From NCBI RefSeq assembly GCF_014205215.1, contig NZ_JACHNC010000001.1, forward strand, positions 377,001 through 441,000: a stretch of 64,000 bases of DNA, given 5' to 3'. Shown here one piece after another: positions 1-9,156 of this stretch; positions within the stretch are counted from its first letter, which is position 1, and each line of letters begins with the position of its first letter. This stretch comes from Actinoplanes lobatus. GTDB taxonomy: Bacteria > Actinomycetota > Actinomycetes > Mycobacteriales > Micromonosporaceae. Position numbers and translations under genes: made by a program. Under the pieces are notes generated by a model. It made no database searches, was not told where the DNA came from, and saw only the letters and a list, made by a program, of their open reading frames with translations.

Positions 1-1
1 G

Positions 2-499
2 CTGATCGGCGCCGCGTCGATGGCGCTCGGCCTCATCCTCACCAAACGGTGGGGCCGGCCCTCGGTGTCGCTGCTCACCGCCACCGGCTGGCAGCTCACC
101 GCGGGCGGCCTGCTCCTGCTGCCGGTCACCCTCCTGGTGGAAGGCCCGCCGCCCGCCCTCACGGCGCCCAACCTGCTGGGGTACGCGTACCTGTCACTCG
201 TCGGGACGGCCCTGGCCTACACGGTCTGGTTCGCCGGGGTGGAGCGCCTTCCCGCCGCCCGGGTCTCGCTGCTGAGCCTGCTCTCCCCGGTGATGGCCAC
301 GGCGGTCGGCTGGGCGGCGCTCGGCCAGACCCTCACAACGGTGCAGCTGACCGGCATGACACTCGCCTTCGGCGCCGTCGTCTGGGGCCAGTCGGCGCAT
401 GTCCGCCGTGGTGACCGCCCGGTCCGGAAAGCCGGTGCGGGCCGCCCGGAGCATGGCACTGCCGACCTCGTCGGGGACCAGCGGGCGATCAGCGTGTAG
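2..499 (+). CDS. EamA-family (DMT) permease, C-terminal part
   Basis: The gene runs in from the left edge; only the last 165 or so codons are present. The visible protein is a run of hydrophobic helices of the second EamA repeat (SVSLLTATGWQLTAGG, LVGTALAYTVWFAGVERL, then LLSPVMATAVGWAALGQ), matching the drug/metabolite transporter superfamily. EamA proteins export small metabolites or amino acids across the plasma membrane; the substrate cannot be told. The tail after about codon 125 is hydrophilic and arginine-rich and is unlikely to be functional. The next gene starts 86 bp downstream and looks unrelated. Confidence 0.8.
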   Translation: MIGAASMALGLILTKRWGRPSVSLLTATGWQLTAGGLLLLPVTLLVEGPPPALTAPNLLGYAYLSLVGTALAYTVWFAGVERLPAARVSLLSLLSPVMATAVGWAALGQTLTTVQLTGMTLAFGAVVWGQSAHVRRGDRPVRKAGAGRPEHGTADLVGDQRAISV

Positions 500-585
500 G
501 CGGTGTTGTAAACGATCACCCGCATGCCTCCGGTGTGCCGCCCGCGGGGGCGGAAAACGTCGTACCCGGGGCCTAGGGTCGGGGC

Positions 586-3441
586 GTGCCCGTTGAACAA
601 CGATGGTCCACCGCTCAGGTCGAGGCGCTCGCGCCCGACCCCGCCTCGCTGCGCAACGCACGCGGTGTCACCGGCCAGTTCGCCACCACCGGGCTGCTCG
701 GCGACGTCCTTTGGGGAGTGTGCCGGGGCTACCAGGTGGCGGCCGACCTGTCCGGGCCGGCGTTCAAGTGCTCCTGCCCCAGCCGCAAGATCCCCTGCAA
801 GCACGTGCTGGGGCTGCTGCTGCACTGGTCGTCGTCCGGGGCCGGCGCCGCTGAGGCTCCCGAGTTCGTCACCCGGTGGGTGGCGGCGCGGGCCGCGCGG
901 ACGTCACGGTCCCCCGCCGCGGCGCCCGATCCGGTCGCCGCCGCGAAACGGGCGCAGGGCCGCGCCGACCGGGTCGCCGGCGGCATGACCGAGCTGCGCC
1001 GATGGCTCGACGACCAGGTCGAGCAGGGTCTGGCCGCGGCCGGGCGGTCCGGGCCGGCGGCGTTCGAGGCGATGGCCGCCCGCCTGGTCGACGCGCAGGC
1101 GCCCGGCGCGGCCGGGGCGGTGCGCCGGCTCGGCACCATCGCCGGGATCGGGCCGCAGTGGGCCGACCGGCTGCTCGGCGAGCTGGCGCTGCTGCGCCTG
1201 CTGGTCTCCGGGCACGCCCACCTCGACACCCTCGACCCGGGGCTCGCGGCCACCGTCCGCTCCCGGATCGGGTTCCCGACGGCGACCGAGGAGGTGCTGG
1301 CCGGGCCCCGGGTCACCGACCGCTGGCAGGTCCTCGGCCAGGTCGAGGTCGACGACGGCGCGCTGACCAGCCGGCGGACGTGGCTGCACGGTTCCGGCAG
1401 CGACCGGTTCGCGCTGGTGCTGTCGTTCGCGGCGCCCGGCCAGCCGCTGCCGGCCGACCTCGTCCCGGGCACCGCGTTCCGCGGCGACCTCTGCTTCCAT
1501 CCGGGCTCCGTGCCACTGCGCGCGCTCGTGGCCGAGCGCGCCTCCGCGGCCGAGCCGTTCGGCTCACCGGACGGCGCCGGCCCGGTCCGGGCGGCTCTGT
1601 CCCGCTGGTCGGCGCTCCTGGCCGCGGAGCCCTGGCGGTCCGACGCACCCGTGCTCCTGTCCGGCGTGCGCCCGTCCGGCGCCCACCTGGTCGACGCCGC
1701 GGGCGACGCGTTGCCGCTGGCCCCGGGCCATCGCGAGCCGTGGTGGCTGCTCGCCGCCGCGGGCGCCGCCCCGGCCACGGTGGCCGCCGAGTGGTCCCCG
1801 GCCGGATTACGCCCCCTGGCCGCGTGGGTCGACGGCGCTTTCGTGCCCGCCGCCCCGCCGATCCCGGACCCGTCCGCCTCGCGTGCTCCGGAGCTGCCTC
1901 CGGAGCTGCTGACGGCCGCCCTGGTCGGCACCGGCCGCCGCCCGTGGTCCGGCCACGCCGTCCAGGTCGGGCCGCTGAACGCCGACCTCGGCCCGCCGGC
2001 CCCGGAGACGGGTCCGGCGGCCGCGCTGCTGGAGGCGGCGGCCGTGGCGCTGACCTGCCGGCGGGCCGGGGTCGCGCCGGAGAGCGGGCGGGTGCCGATG
2101 CCGGCCGCGCCGGCGGAGACGGTCGCGCCGCTGCCGACGGCGGCGTCGGCGCGGCTGGCCCGGATCCTCGGTGGCGGCGCGCCCGGCGGTGGGCACTACG
2201 AGCAGGAGCTGCTCGCCCAGTGGCTGGCGGCGGCCGCCGCGCGCGGCGGGATCGTGCCGCCCGCGATCCTTCCGGCGCTGCTGGAGGCCGGGCGGCGGAG
2301 CATCTCGGTCCGGGCCGACCTGGCGAAGGTCGCCGGGCGGCGGGGCGCCTGGCTGGCCGGGCAGCGCGCCGACTGGCGCTGGCTGCTCAGCGAGGCCCCG
2401 GCAGCCCTGGCCGGAAACGCGGTGGCCGCGGACGGGGTGGCCGCGTGGCTCGGGCAGCTGGCCGGGGAGTGGGCCACCGCGGGTTCGGCCGAGCGGCTCG
2501 GTCACCTGGCCGCGCTTCGGCGTATCGACCCGGATCAGGCCCGTGCGCTGGTGGAGAGCACCTGGGCGGAGGAGTCCTCGGAGAACCGGGCACGATTCCT
2601 CGGCGCGTTCGGGCCGGGCCTGTCGCCGCGGGACGAGCCGCTCCTGGAGCGGGCGCTCGACGACCGGCGCAAGGAGGTCCGGGAGGCCGCCCTCGAGTTG
2701 CTGCGCAATCTGCCCGGAGCGGCGCTGGGCCGGCGGATGGCCGAGCGGGCGCACGCCGCGGTCCGGTTCGACGGCGCCGGCCGGCTGAGCGTCGAACCGC
2801 CCACCGAACTGGACCGGGACCTGCGCCGGGACGGGGTCGGCGCGGCCCCGGTCCGCGGCGTCGGCGCCGGGGCCTGGCTGCTCGAGGAGGTGGTGGCCGG
2901 CACCCCGCTGGACACCTGGACCGCCCTCGACCCGCAGGGCTGGCTCGACGCGGCCCGCGGCCACGACTGGGCGGCGCCACTGCTGCACGGCTGGGCCAAG
3001 GCGGCGGTCGTGCGGCGCGACCCGCGGTGGGCCACCGCGCTGCTCGGCGCCGACGCCGGCCGCCTGCGCGAGGCCGTCCGCTGGGATCTGCACCTGGTCC
3101 TGCCGCCGGACCGGCTGGCCCGGCTCGCCGCCGACGCCCTGCGCGCCGAGGACGGCACCGCCCAACGGCTGCTGGCGCTGCATCCCGGGCCGTGGCCGGA
3201 CGGGCTGTCGGTCGCCGTCCTGGAGACGGTGGAACACCGTGCCCGCGTCGACCGGCACACCTGGCAGCTGGGCGAGCTGTGCCGGGCGGCCGGCCTGGCG
3301 ATGCCCCCGGAGTACGCCGACCTCACCGGCCGTCTGGCCACCCTGCTGGACCAGGCCGTCGATCCGGCCCGGGTGCGCCCGGTGGCCGAGCTGGCCCGCA
3401 CCCTCACCTTCCGACTCGAGATGTTCCAGGAGCTTTCGTGA
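586..3441 (+). CDS. SWIM zinc-finger protein with DUF5691-like C-terminal region
   Basis: 951 residues from a GTG start. The N-terminus carries a canonical SWIM zinc finger: C62, C64, C71 and H73 in KCSCPSRKIPCKH. SWIM fingers bind DNA or protein. The remainder is Ala/Arg-rich and helical; the region from about residue 435 (ELLTAALVGTGRRPW) resembles DUF5691 as I remember that family. It is the first gene of a four-gene operon: its TGA overlaps the GTG of the MoxR ATPase as GTGA. The context suggests a substrate or DNA-recognition factor for the MoxR/VWA pair, which is inference. In operon 2 of this window the SWIM-like part is a separate short protein. Confidence 0.85.
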   Translation: MPVEQRWSTAQVEALAPDPASLRNARGVTGQFATTGLLGDVLWGVCRGYQVAADLSGPAFKCSCPSRKIPCKHVLGLLLHWSSSGAGAAEAPEFVTRWVAARAARTSRSPAAAPDPVAAAKRAQGRADRVAGGMTELRRWLDDQVEQGLAAAGRSGPAAFEAMAARLVDAQAPGAAGAVRRLGTIAGIGPQWADRLLGELALLRLLVSGHAHLDTLDPGLAATVRSRIGFPTATEEVLAGPRVTDRWQVLGQVEVDDGALTSRRTWLHGSGSDRFALVLSFAAPGQPLPADLVPGTAFRGDLCFHPGSVPLRALVAERASAAEPFGSPDGAGPVRAALSRWSALLAAEPWRSDAPVLLSGVRPSGAHLVDAAGDALPLAPGHREPWWLLAAAGAAPATVAAEWSPAGLRPLAAWVDGAFVPAAPPIPDPSASRAPELPPELLTAALVGTGRRPWSGHAVQVGPLNADLGPPAPETGPAAALLEAAAVALTCRRAGVAPESGRVPMPAAPAETVAPLPTAASARLARILGGGAPGGGHYEQELLAQWLAAAAARGGIVPPAILPALLEAGRRSISVRADLAKVAGRRGAWLAGQRADWRWLLSEAPAALAGNAVAADGVAAWLGQLAGEWATAGSAERLGHLAALRRIDPDQARALVESTWAEESSENRARFLGAFGPGLSPRDEPLLERALDDRRKEVREAALELLRNLPGAALGRRMAERAHAAVRFDGAGRLSVEPPTELDRDLRRDGVGAAPVRGVGAGAWLLEEVVAGTPLDTWTALDPQGWLDAARGHDWAAPLLHGWAKAAVVRRDPRWATALLGADAGRLREAVRWDLHLVLPPDRLARLAADALRAEDGTAQRLLALHPGPWPDGLSVAVLETVEHRARVDRHTWQLGELCRAAGLAMPPEYADLTGRLATLLDQAVDPARVRPVAELARTLTFRLEMFQELS

Positions 3442-4499
3442 CCGCTCTGCGACCGCACGCCGAGGACCAGTACGCCGAAGAGCTGGCCCTGCTCGCCGCC
3501 GCCGACGACCGGCCCCGGCCGCCGGGCTGGCGGATGTCGCCACATGCCGTGGTCACCTACCTGCTCGGCGACGGCGCGAAGATCACCCCGAAGTACGTGG
3601 GGCCGCGCCGCCTCATGGAGGTGGCCGTCTCCACCCTGGCCACCGACCGGGCACTGCTGCTGCTCGGCGTCCCCGGCACCGCCAAGACCTGGGTCTCCGA
3701 ACATCTGGCGGCAGCCGTCTCCGGCGACTCCACACTGCTCGTCCAGGGCACCGCGGGCACCCCCGAGGAGGCGATCCGGTACGGGTGGAACTACGCCCGC
3801 CTGCTCGCCGAGGGCCCCACCGACGCCGCCCTGGTGCCGAGCCCGATCATGCGGGCCATGCGCGGCGGGTCGATCGCCCGGCTGGAGGAGCTGACCCGGG
3901 TCCCGTCCGACGTGCAGGACGCGCTGATCACCATCCTGTCCGAGAAGACGCTGCCGGTTCCCGAGCTGAACACCGAGGTCCAGGCGCAGCGTGGGTTCAA
4001 TCTGATCGCTACGGCCAACGACCGGGACCGTGGGGTCAACGAGCTGTCCAGCGCGCTGCGCCGCCGGTTCAACACGGTGGTGCTGCCGGTTCCGGCGAGC
4101 GCCGACGACGAGGTGGAGATCGTGGCGCGGCGGGTGGCCCAGCTGGGCCGGGCCCTGGAGCTGCCCGAGGTGCCGGCCGCCCTGGAGGAGATCCGCCGGG
4201 TGGTGACGGTCTTCCGGGAGCTGCGGTCCGGGATGACCGAGGACGGGCGTACCAGATTGAAGTCGCCCACCGGGACCCTGTCGACGGCCGAGGCCATCTC
4301 GGTGATCACCAACGGGATGGCGCTGGCCGCCCACTTCGGTGACGGCACGCTGCATCCCGGCGATGTGGCGGCGGGCATCGTCGGCGCCGTGGTGAAGGAC
4401 CCGGTCTCGGACGGGGTCGTCTGGCGGGAGTATCTGGAGACGGTCGTCCGGGAGCGGTCCGGGTGGCTCGACTTCTACCGGGCCGCCCGCGATGCCTGA
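3438..4499 (+). CDS. MoxR-family AAA+ ATPase (operon 1)
   Basis: 353 residues. GTG is chosen because it overlaps the upstream TGA (GTGA); a longer reading would run through the SWIM gene. Walker A is GVPGTAKT at residues 77-84, followed by a MoxR-type core (RLEELTRVPSDVQDALITIL) and sensor-1 region LIATANDRDRGVNELSSALR with an arginine finger. MoxR ATPases act as cytoplasmic chaperones that work with VWA partners, as RavA does with ViaA. It lies between the SWIM gene and DUF5682, overlapping the latter by 8 bp, so translation is probably coupled. It is clearly paralogous to the ATPase at 56873-57985. Confidence 0.92.
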   Translation: MTALRPHAEDQYAEELALLAAADDRPRPPGWRMSPHAVVTYLLGDGAKITPKYVGPRRLMEVAVSTLATDRALLLLGVPGTAKTWVSEHLAAAVSGDSTLLVQGTAGTPEEAIRYGWNYARLLAEGPTDAALVPSPIMRAMRGGSIARLEELTRVPSDVQDALITILSEKTLPVPELNTEVQAQRGFNLIATANDRDRGVNELSSALRRRFNTVVLPVPASADDEVEIVARRVAQLGRALELPEVPAALEEIRRVVTVFRELRSGMTEDGRTRLKSPTGTLSTAEAISVITNGMALAAHFGDGTLHPGDVAAGIVGAVVKDPVSDGVVWREYLETVVRERSGWLDFYRAARDA

Positions 4500-6687
4500 G
4501 CGGATCTACGGGATCCGGCACCATGGCCCGGGGTCGGCTCGCGCGGTGGTGCGGGAGTTGTCGGCGAACCCGCCGGAGGTGCTGCTGATCGAGGGGCCGC
4601 CGGAGGCCGACGACCTGGTCCGGTGGGTGGCCGACGACGGTCTGGAACCGCCGGTCGCCCTGCTGGGGTATGCGGTGGACGATCCCGGGAAGGCCGCGTT
4701 CTGGCCGTTCGCCGTCTTCTCGCCGGAGTGGCAGGCCATCCGGTGGGCGGTCGGGCACGGCGTCCGGGTGCGTTTCCTCGATCTTCCGTTCGCGTTCCGC
4801 ATCGCCCCGGAAACCGAAAGCCGGCCGGATGAGGATGAGCCGCCCCGGCCGGTGGATCCGATCGGGGAGCTGGCCGCCGCGGCCGGGTACGACGATCCGG
4901 AACGCTGGTGGGAGGACGTCGTCGAGCATCGGGGTGTGCCGGTCTTCGAGGCGATCGCGGAGGCGATGACGGCGATCCGGGAGACCGTTCCGGAGAATCC
5001 GGACGATCTGCTGCGTGAGGCGTACATGCGGTCGGTGCTGCGGGAGGAGCGGCGCGCTCACGAGGACGTCGCCGTCGTGTGCGGGGCGTGGCACGTGCCG
5101 GCGCTGCTCCGGAAGGTGCCGGTCAAGGAGGACACCGCGCTGCTCAAGGGGCGGCGCAGGGGCAAGGTGGCGTTCACCTGGGTGCCGTGGACGTACGGGC
5201 GGCTCGCGTCGTGGTCGGGTTACGGGGCCGGGGTGCGGTCGCCGGGGTGGTACCACCACCTGTTCACCACGGGCGACGACGTGGTGCCCCGGTGGCTGGT
5301 GGACGCGGCGGGGGTGTTGCGCGCGGAGGGCGTACCCACGTCGTCGGCGCACGTGATCGAGGCCGCCCGCCTGGCCGAGGCCCTCGCCACGCTGCGCGGA
5401 CGGCCGCTGGCCGGGCTGGCCGAGGTGACCGAGGCCGCGGAGGCGGTGATGTGCGACGGCGAGCCGCTGCGCACCGAGCTGATCTCCCGTCGGCTGGTGG
5501 TCGGCGAGCGGCTGGGCGCGGTGCCCGACGAGATGCCGGCTGTGCCGCTGGTCCGGGATCTGACCGCGCGGCAGCGCTCGCTGCGGCTGAAACCGGAAGC
5601 CGGCGACCGGAATCTCGACCTCGACCTGCGGCAGGACAACGACCTGCGGCGGAGCCGGCTGCTGCACCGGCTGCGGATCCTCGACGTGCCGTGGGGCGAG
5701 CGGACGGCCGCCCGGCGCGGCACCGGGACCTTCCGGGAGGAGTGGCGGCTGAGCTGGCAGCCCGAGTTCGCGGTCCGGCTGGTCGAGGGCGGCATGTGGG
5801 GCACGACGGTGGTGGCGGCGGCGACCGCCCGGGTGACCGCGCGAGCCGGTGCGGCGGGCACCCTGGCCGAGGTCACCGAGCTGGTGGAGACGTGTCTGCT
5901 GGCGGATCTCGCGGAGGCGTACCCGGCGGTGCTCGCGGCGCTGGACCGGCGCGCCGCGCTGGACGCCGACGTGCATCACCTGATGGCGGCGATTCCGGCG
6001 CTGGCGCGCACGCTGAGGTACGGCGACGTGCGCCGGAGCGACGTGGCCGGCCTGGCCACGGTGACCGCCAGCCTGCTCGCCCGGGTGTGCGCGGCGCTGC
6101 CGTCGGCGGCCGGGTCGCTCTCCGACGAGGCGGCCCGGCGGCTGCGGGACGGCATGGACGGCGTGCACCAGGCCGTCGGTCTGCTCGCCGACGAGTCGCA
6201 GCGGGAGCGGTGGCTGGCGACCGTCGGGGCGCTCGCGGTCCGGCCGGGGCTGCACGGTCTGCCGGCCGGGCGGCTGACCCGTCTGCTGCTGGACGCCGGG
6301 CGGCTGGACGGCGCGGAGGTGCGCCGCCGGCTGCGGCTGCCGCTGACCGTGGGCACGCCACCGGCGCACGCGGCGGCCTGGGTGGAGGGTTTCCTGTCCG
6401 GTGGCGGGTTGCTGCTGGTCCACGACGAGGCGCTGCTCGCCCTGGTGGACGACTGGCTGGCGGACATTCCGGCGGACACCTTCGAGGCGGTGCTGCCGCT
6501 GTTGCGGCGGACGTTCGGCGCGTTCGAGGCGGGTGAGCGGCGGGCCATCGGCGAGCGGGTGGCGGGCGGGCGTTCCGGTTCCGCCGACGCGACCGCCGAG
6601 ATCGACCCGGCCCGCGCCGCGGAGCCGCTGCCGGTGCTCAGCGCCCTGCTGGGCCGCACACTCACCACGGTCCGGGGGCAGGCGTGA
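4492..6687 (+). CDS. DUF5682 family protein (operon 1)
   Basis: 731 residues, no signal peptide or membrane segment. The N-terminus has the motif GIRHHGPGSA (H10, H11, S15), then IEGPPEADDL (E34), and later VVCGAWHVPAL (C197, H201). The order His-pair, Glu, then G-A-x-H resembles the TraB/PrgY-EreA-ChaN hydrolase superfamily; this is my inference from motif shape. The rest is helical. It overlaps the ATPase upstream by 8 bp and the VWA gene downstream by 4 bp, so it is a fixed part of the MoxR-VWA set. A longer paralogue lies at 54120-56876 with the same motifs. Its biochemical function is not established. Confidence 0.88.
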   Translation: MPERIYGIRHHGPGSARAVVRELSANPPEVLLIEGPPEADDLVRWVADDGLEPPVALLGYAVDDPGKAAFWPFAVFSPEWQAIRWAVGHGVRVRFLDLPFAFRIAPETESRPDEDEPPRPVDPIGELAAAAGYDDPERWWEDVVEHRGVPVFEAIAEAMTAIRETVPENPDDLLREAYMRSVLREERRAHEDVAVVCGAWHVPALLRKVPVKEDTALLKGRRRGKVAFTWVPWTYGRLASWSGYGAGVRSPGWYHHLFTTGDDVVPRWLVDAAGVLRAEGVPTSSAHVIEAARLAEALATLRGRPLAGLAEVTEAAEAVMCDGEPLRTELISRRLVVGERLGAVPDEMPAVPLVRDLTARQRSLRLKPEAGDRNLDLDLRQDNDLRRSRLLHRLRILDVPWGERTAARRGTGTFREEWRLSWQPEFAVRLVEGGMWGTTVVAAATARVTARAGAAGTLAEVTELVETCLLADLAEAYPAVLAALDRRAALDADVHHLMAAIPALARTLRYGDVRRSDVAGLATVTASLLARVCAALPSAAGSLSDEAARRLRDGMDGVHQAVGLLADESQRERWLATVGALAVRPGLHGLPAGRLTRLLLDAGRLDGAEVRRRLRLPLTVGTPPAHAAAWVEGFLSGGGLLLVHDEALLALVDDWLADIPADTFEAVLPLLRRTFGAFEAGERRAIGERVAGGRSGSADATAEIDPARAAEPLPVLSALLGRTLTTVRGQA

Positions 6688-7865
6688 GCGGCGAGGACGA
6701 GGTGACGCGGGAGCGGTTGCGGCGGTGGCGGCTGGTGCTCGGCGGCCAGGCCGACGAGGCGCTCGGCAGGGCGGAGGGCCGGGACGGGGCGATGGACGCC
6801 GCGATGGCCGCGCTCTACGACGCCGGGGAGGGCGGAGCAGACGGCAGACCGGCACGACGGTCGGCCGGGCTGGGCGGGTCCGCGCCGAAGGTGGCCCGCT
6901 GGCTGGGCGACATCCGGGAGTATTTTCCGGCCACCGTGGTCCAGGTGATGCAGGCCGACGCCATCGAGCGGCTCGACCTCACCCGGCTGCTGCTCGAACC
7001 GGAGATGCTGGCCGCCGTCGAGCCCGACATCCACCTGGTCGGCACGCTGCTCTCGCTGAACCGGGTGATGCCGGACGCCACCCGCGAGGCGGCCCGCCAG
7101 GTGGTCCGGACCGTGGTGGAGGAGCTGGAGCGGCGGATCGCGCAGCAGACCCGGGCCGCGGTGACCGGCGCGCTGAACCGGGCGGCCCGGATCAGCCGGC
7201 CCCGGCACGCCGACATCGACTGGGACCGGACCATCCGCGCGAACCTCAGGCACTACCTGGCCGACCACCGGACGGTGATCCCGGAGCGGCTGGTCGGCTA
7301 CGGGCGGCGGGGCACGGCGGTGCAGCGGGACGTGGTGCTCTGCGTGGACCAGTCCGGCTCGATGGCGGCCTCGGTGGTGTTCTCCGGGGTGTTCGCCGCT
7401 GTGCTCGCCTCGCTGCGCTCCCTGCGTACGTCGCTGGTGGTCTTCGACACCGCCGTGGTCGATCTGACCGATCAGCTGGCCGATCCGGTCGAGGTGCTGT
7501 TCGGCACGCAGCTCGGTGGCGGCACCGACATCAACCGGGCGATCACCTACTCGCAGCAGCTGATCACCCGGCCACGGGACAGCGTCTTCGTGCTGATCAG
7601 CGATCTGTACGAGGGCGGTGTCCGGGAGGAGATGCTGCGCCGGGTGGCCGAGATGACCGCGGCCGGGGTGCAGGTGGTGGTGCTGCTGGCGCTGTCCGAC
7701 GAGGGGGCGCCGGCCTACGACCACGAGAACGCGGCGGCCCTGGCGGCTCTCGGGGTTCCGGCGTTCGCGTGCACGCCGGACGTCTTCCCGGATCTGATGG
7801 CCGCCGCGATCGAGCGCCGTGACCTGCGCGCGTTCGCCGAGCGCGCCACCGCGGCGGGAGGTTGA
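6684..7865 (+). CDS. VWA-domain protein, MoxR partner (operon 1)
   Basis: 393 residues from a GTG overlapping the DUF5682 stop (GTGA). The N-terminal 200 residues are helical; the C-terminal half is a von Willebrand factor A domain with an intact MIDAS, VDQSGSM (D222, S224, S226), and a distal GGGTDINRA motif supplying the metal-site threonine. Such proteins bind substrates or metals and hand them to MoxR ATPases in the cytoplasm. It is the last gene of the operon; the stop is immediately followed by the end of a convergent small gene. A paralogue of the same architecture is at 58002-59312. Confidence 0.9.
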   Translation: MSGEDEVTRERLRRWRLVLGGQADEALGRAEGRDGAMDAAMAALYDAGEGGADGRPARRSAGLGGSAPKVARWLGDIREYFPATVVQVMQADAIERLDLTRLLLEPEMLAAVEPDIHLVGTLLSLNRVMPDATREAARQVVRTVVEELERRIAQQTRAAVTGALNRAARISRPRHADIDWDRTIRANLRHYLADHRTVIPERLVGYGRRGTAVQRDVVLCVDQSGSMAASVVFSGVFAAVLASLRSLRTSLVVFDTAVVDLTDQLADPVEVLFGTQLGGGTDINRAITYSQQLITRPRDSVFVLISDLYEGGVREEMLRRVAEMTAAGVQVVVLLALSDEGAPAYDHENAAALAALGVPAFACTPDVFPDLMAAAIERRDLRAFAERATAAGG

Positions 7866-8096
7866 TCAGTCGGTCCAGCGGAGGAAGCGGTCGAAGAGTT
7901 CCGAGGCGGGCGCCTGGGGCATGTCCCGGGCGGCCTCTTCGAGGTGGTCCCACATCACGATGGCCAGGTCGATGCGCCCGTGTTCGCGGGCCAGCTGTTC
8001 GCGGGCCGGGTCGCACGGCCAGGCCCGCCCGCAGGAGGCACAGTCCCACGAAGGCCGGGCGGGGCCGTGTTCCACCCGATCCGCGATCCCGGTCAT
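7866..8096 (-). CDS. Small CxxC-containing conserved protein
   Basis: 76 residues if started at the ATG at 8096, which has GAGG 9 nt upstream; a longer reading exists but adds an Arg-rich, unlikely leader. The core is SWDCASCGRAWPCDPARE, with a CxxC and a third cysteine, followed by a helical C-terminus ending in LFDRFLRWTD. Short proteins of this pattern are common in actinomycetes, where I recall them being loosely labelled flavin reductase without evidence. A zinc or iron-binding role is possible. It is convergent with the VWA gene, the two stops abutting at 7865/7866. Confidence 0.65.
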   Translation of the reverse strand: MTGIADRVEHGPARPSWDCASCGRAWPCDPAREQLAREHGRIDLAIVMWDHLEEAARDMPQAPASELFDRFLRWTD

Positions 8097-8418
8097 CGCC
8101 GGGACCTCGCGCCGCACCGCACCGGGCCGCTCCCTCCTGACACGGGCACCCCGCCAGGCGCCCGTCGTGTCCCACACATTGCGCGTGCATCGTGGACGGG
8201 TCAACCATGGGACCTCTTGGCTCGCTGGTCCGGGTGACCCCCGGTCGGGCCATCGGCACCGGTCGCTTCGGCCCGGTCACTGTCAGTCCAACCCCGAAGA
8301 TCAAGATCCGGGGGTACGGGGTGAGCGCGCGATAGTTGCCGATAAGTGGATTCCCGCCTGGTATGCACCCATCTCTGGAACCATGGGGGCCGGAGTCTCC
8401 CGCACCTGAGGAGGTGGC
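8097..8418. other. Intergenic region without a recognised gene
   Basis: 322 bp between the divergent small CxxC gene and the membrane-anchored protein at 8419. Open frames here look like non-coding shadows. I see no clear sigma-70 boxes, tRNA or long repeat. A strong ribosome binding site (GAGGAGG) ends the region ahead of the 8419 start. Confidence 0.5.
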
Positions 8419-9108
8419 ATGAGCGACGACGAGGATGACCAGCTCTCGTCGGATGCTCCCGAGCGAACCGCCCGGCGACGCAGACAGATCGCGGTCGGGG
8501 TCGCCGGGGCGGCGGCCGTGCTGGCCGGAGCCGGGTTCCTGGCCACCCAGCTGATGAACGAGTCGCAGCCCACCCTTCCGGAGCCGGCCGCCCTGGCACC
8601 GCAGACCACGCCGGCCTCCCCCACGGTGGGCGTGGCCGGGATTTCGCAGTCGGATGCCCGTACCCCCGGAAAGGCAACGAAGCAGGCGGCGCCCGCGCGG
8701 CGCAGCCCCACGTCGAGCCGTCAGGCGAGCCCTGCCCCGAACGCCGCGCGAGCCTCCTCCGCCATCGCCGACCTGCGAAAACGCTTCGGCTTCGGCGGAC
8801 CGGAAATCGCCGAGCGGACCGAGAAGCTGGGTGCGGGCACGGTACGGATCGTGACCGCGCAAAGCGACCTCACCAGCGACCGGGAGCTGATCCTGGCCGG
8901 CGACGACGGTACCGAGGCCGGCGGCGGCGTGCGCTGCACCACGGACGTCCCGCCCGACACGGTCATGTCATCGGCACCTGAAACGCTGATGTGCTGGCGC
9001 ACGTCAGCGGCACGCAGCGTGATCACGATGGCGACCACGACCGAGGGCGAACCCTCCACAGCCGACAGCATCGCCGTGATCCAGCGCGAGTGGAACCGCC
9101 TCGACTGA
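8419..9108 (+). CDS. Membrane-anchored protein, paralogue of the 11344 gene
   Basis: 229 residues with a strong GAGGAGG site before the ATG. A short acidic/basic cytoplasmic tail (residues 1-28) is followed by one membrane helix (about 30-50, VGVAGAAAVLAGAGFLATQL), a Pro/Ala/Ser-rich linker, and an extracytoplasmic domain of about 100 residues. That domain shares a pattern with the protein at 11344-12093: RI-x-x-A-x-x-DLT, REL, a lone Cys, LMCWR, then IQ..W. The two conserved cysteines could form a disulphide. Function is unknown. It converges on the subtilase gene, with a shared hairpin between them. Confidence 0.75.
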   Translation: MSDDEDDQLSSDAPERTARRRRQIAVGVAGAAAVLAGAGFLATQLMNESQPTLPEPAALAPQTTPASPTVGVAGISQSDARTPGKATKQAAPARRSPTSSRQASPAPNAARASSAIADLRKRFGFGGPEIAERTEKLGAGTVRIVTAQSDLTSDRELILAGDDGTEAGGGVRCTTDVPPDTVMSSAPETLMCWRTSAARSVITMATTTEGEPSTADSIAVIQREWNRLD

Positions 9109-9114
9109 AGCGAC

Positions 9115-9142
9115 AGCGGCGGGACCCGAAGGCCCCGCCGCT
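9115..9142. terminator. Bidirectional hairpin terminator
   Basis: A perfect 9-bp stem (AGCGGCGGG / CCCGCCGCT) with a 10-nt loop sits in the 48 bp between the convergent membrane-protein and subtilase genes. There is no long T-run, as is usual in high-GC actinomycetes. Confidence 0.65.
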
Positions 9143-9156
9143 TCATCGACAGATCG

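Noticed and set aside
2535..4355. 606-codon minus-strand frame across operon 1
   Set aside because: It has shadow composition and opposes two genes with clear motifs (SWIM/DUF5691-like and MoxR).
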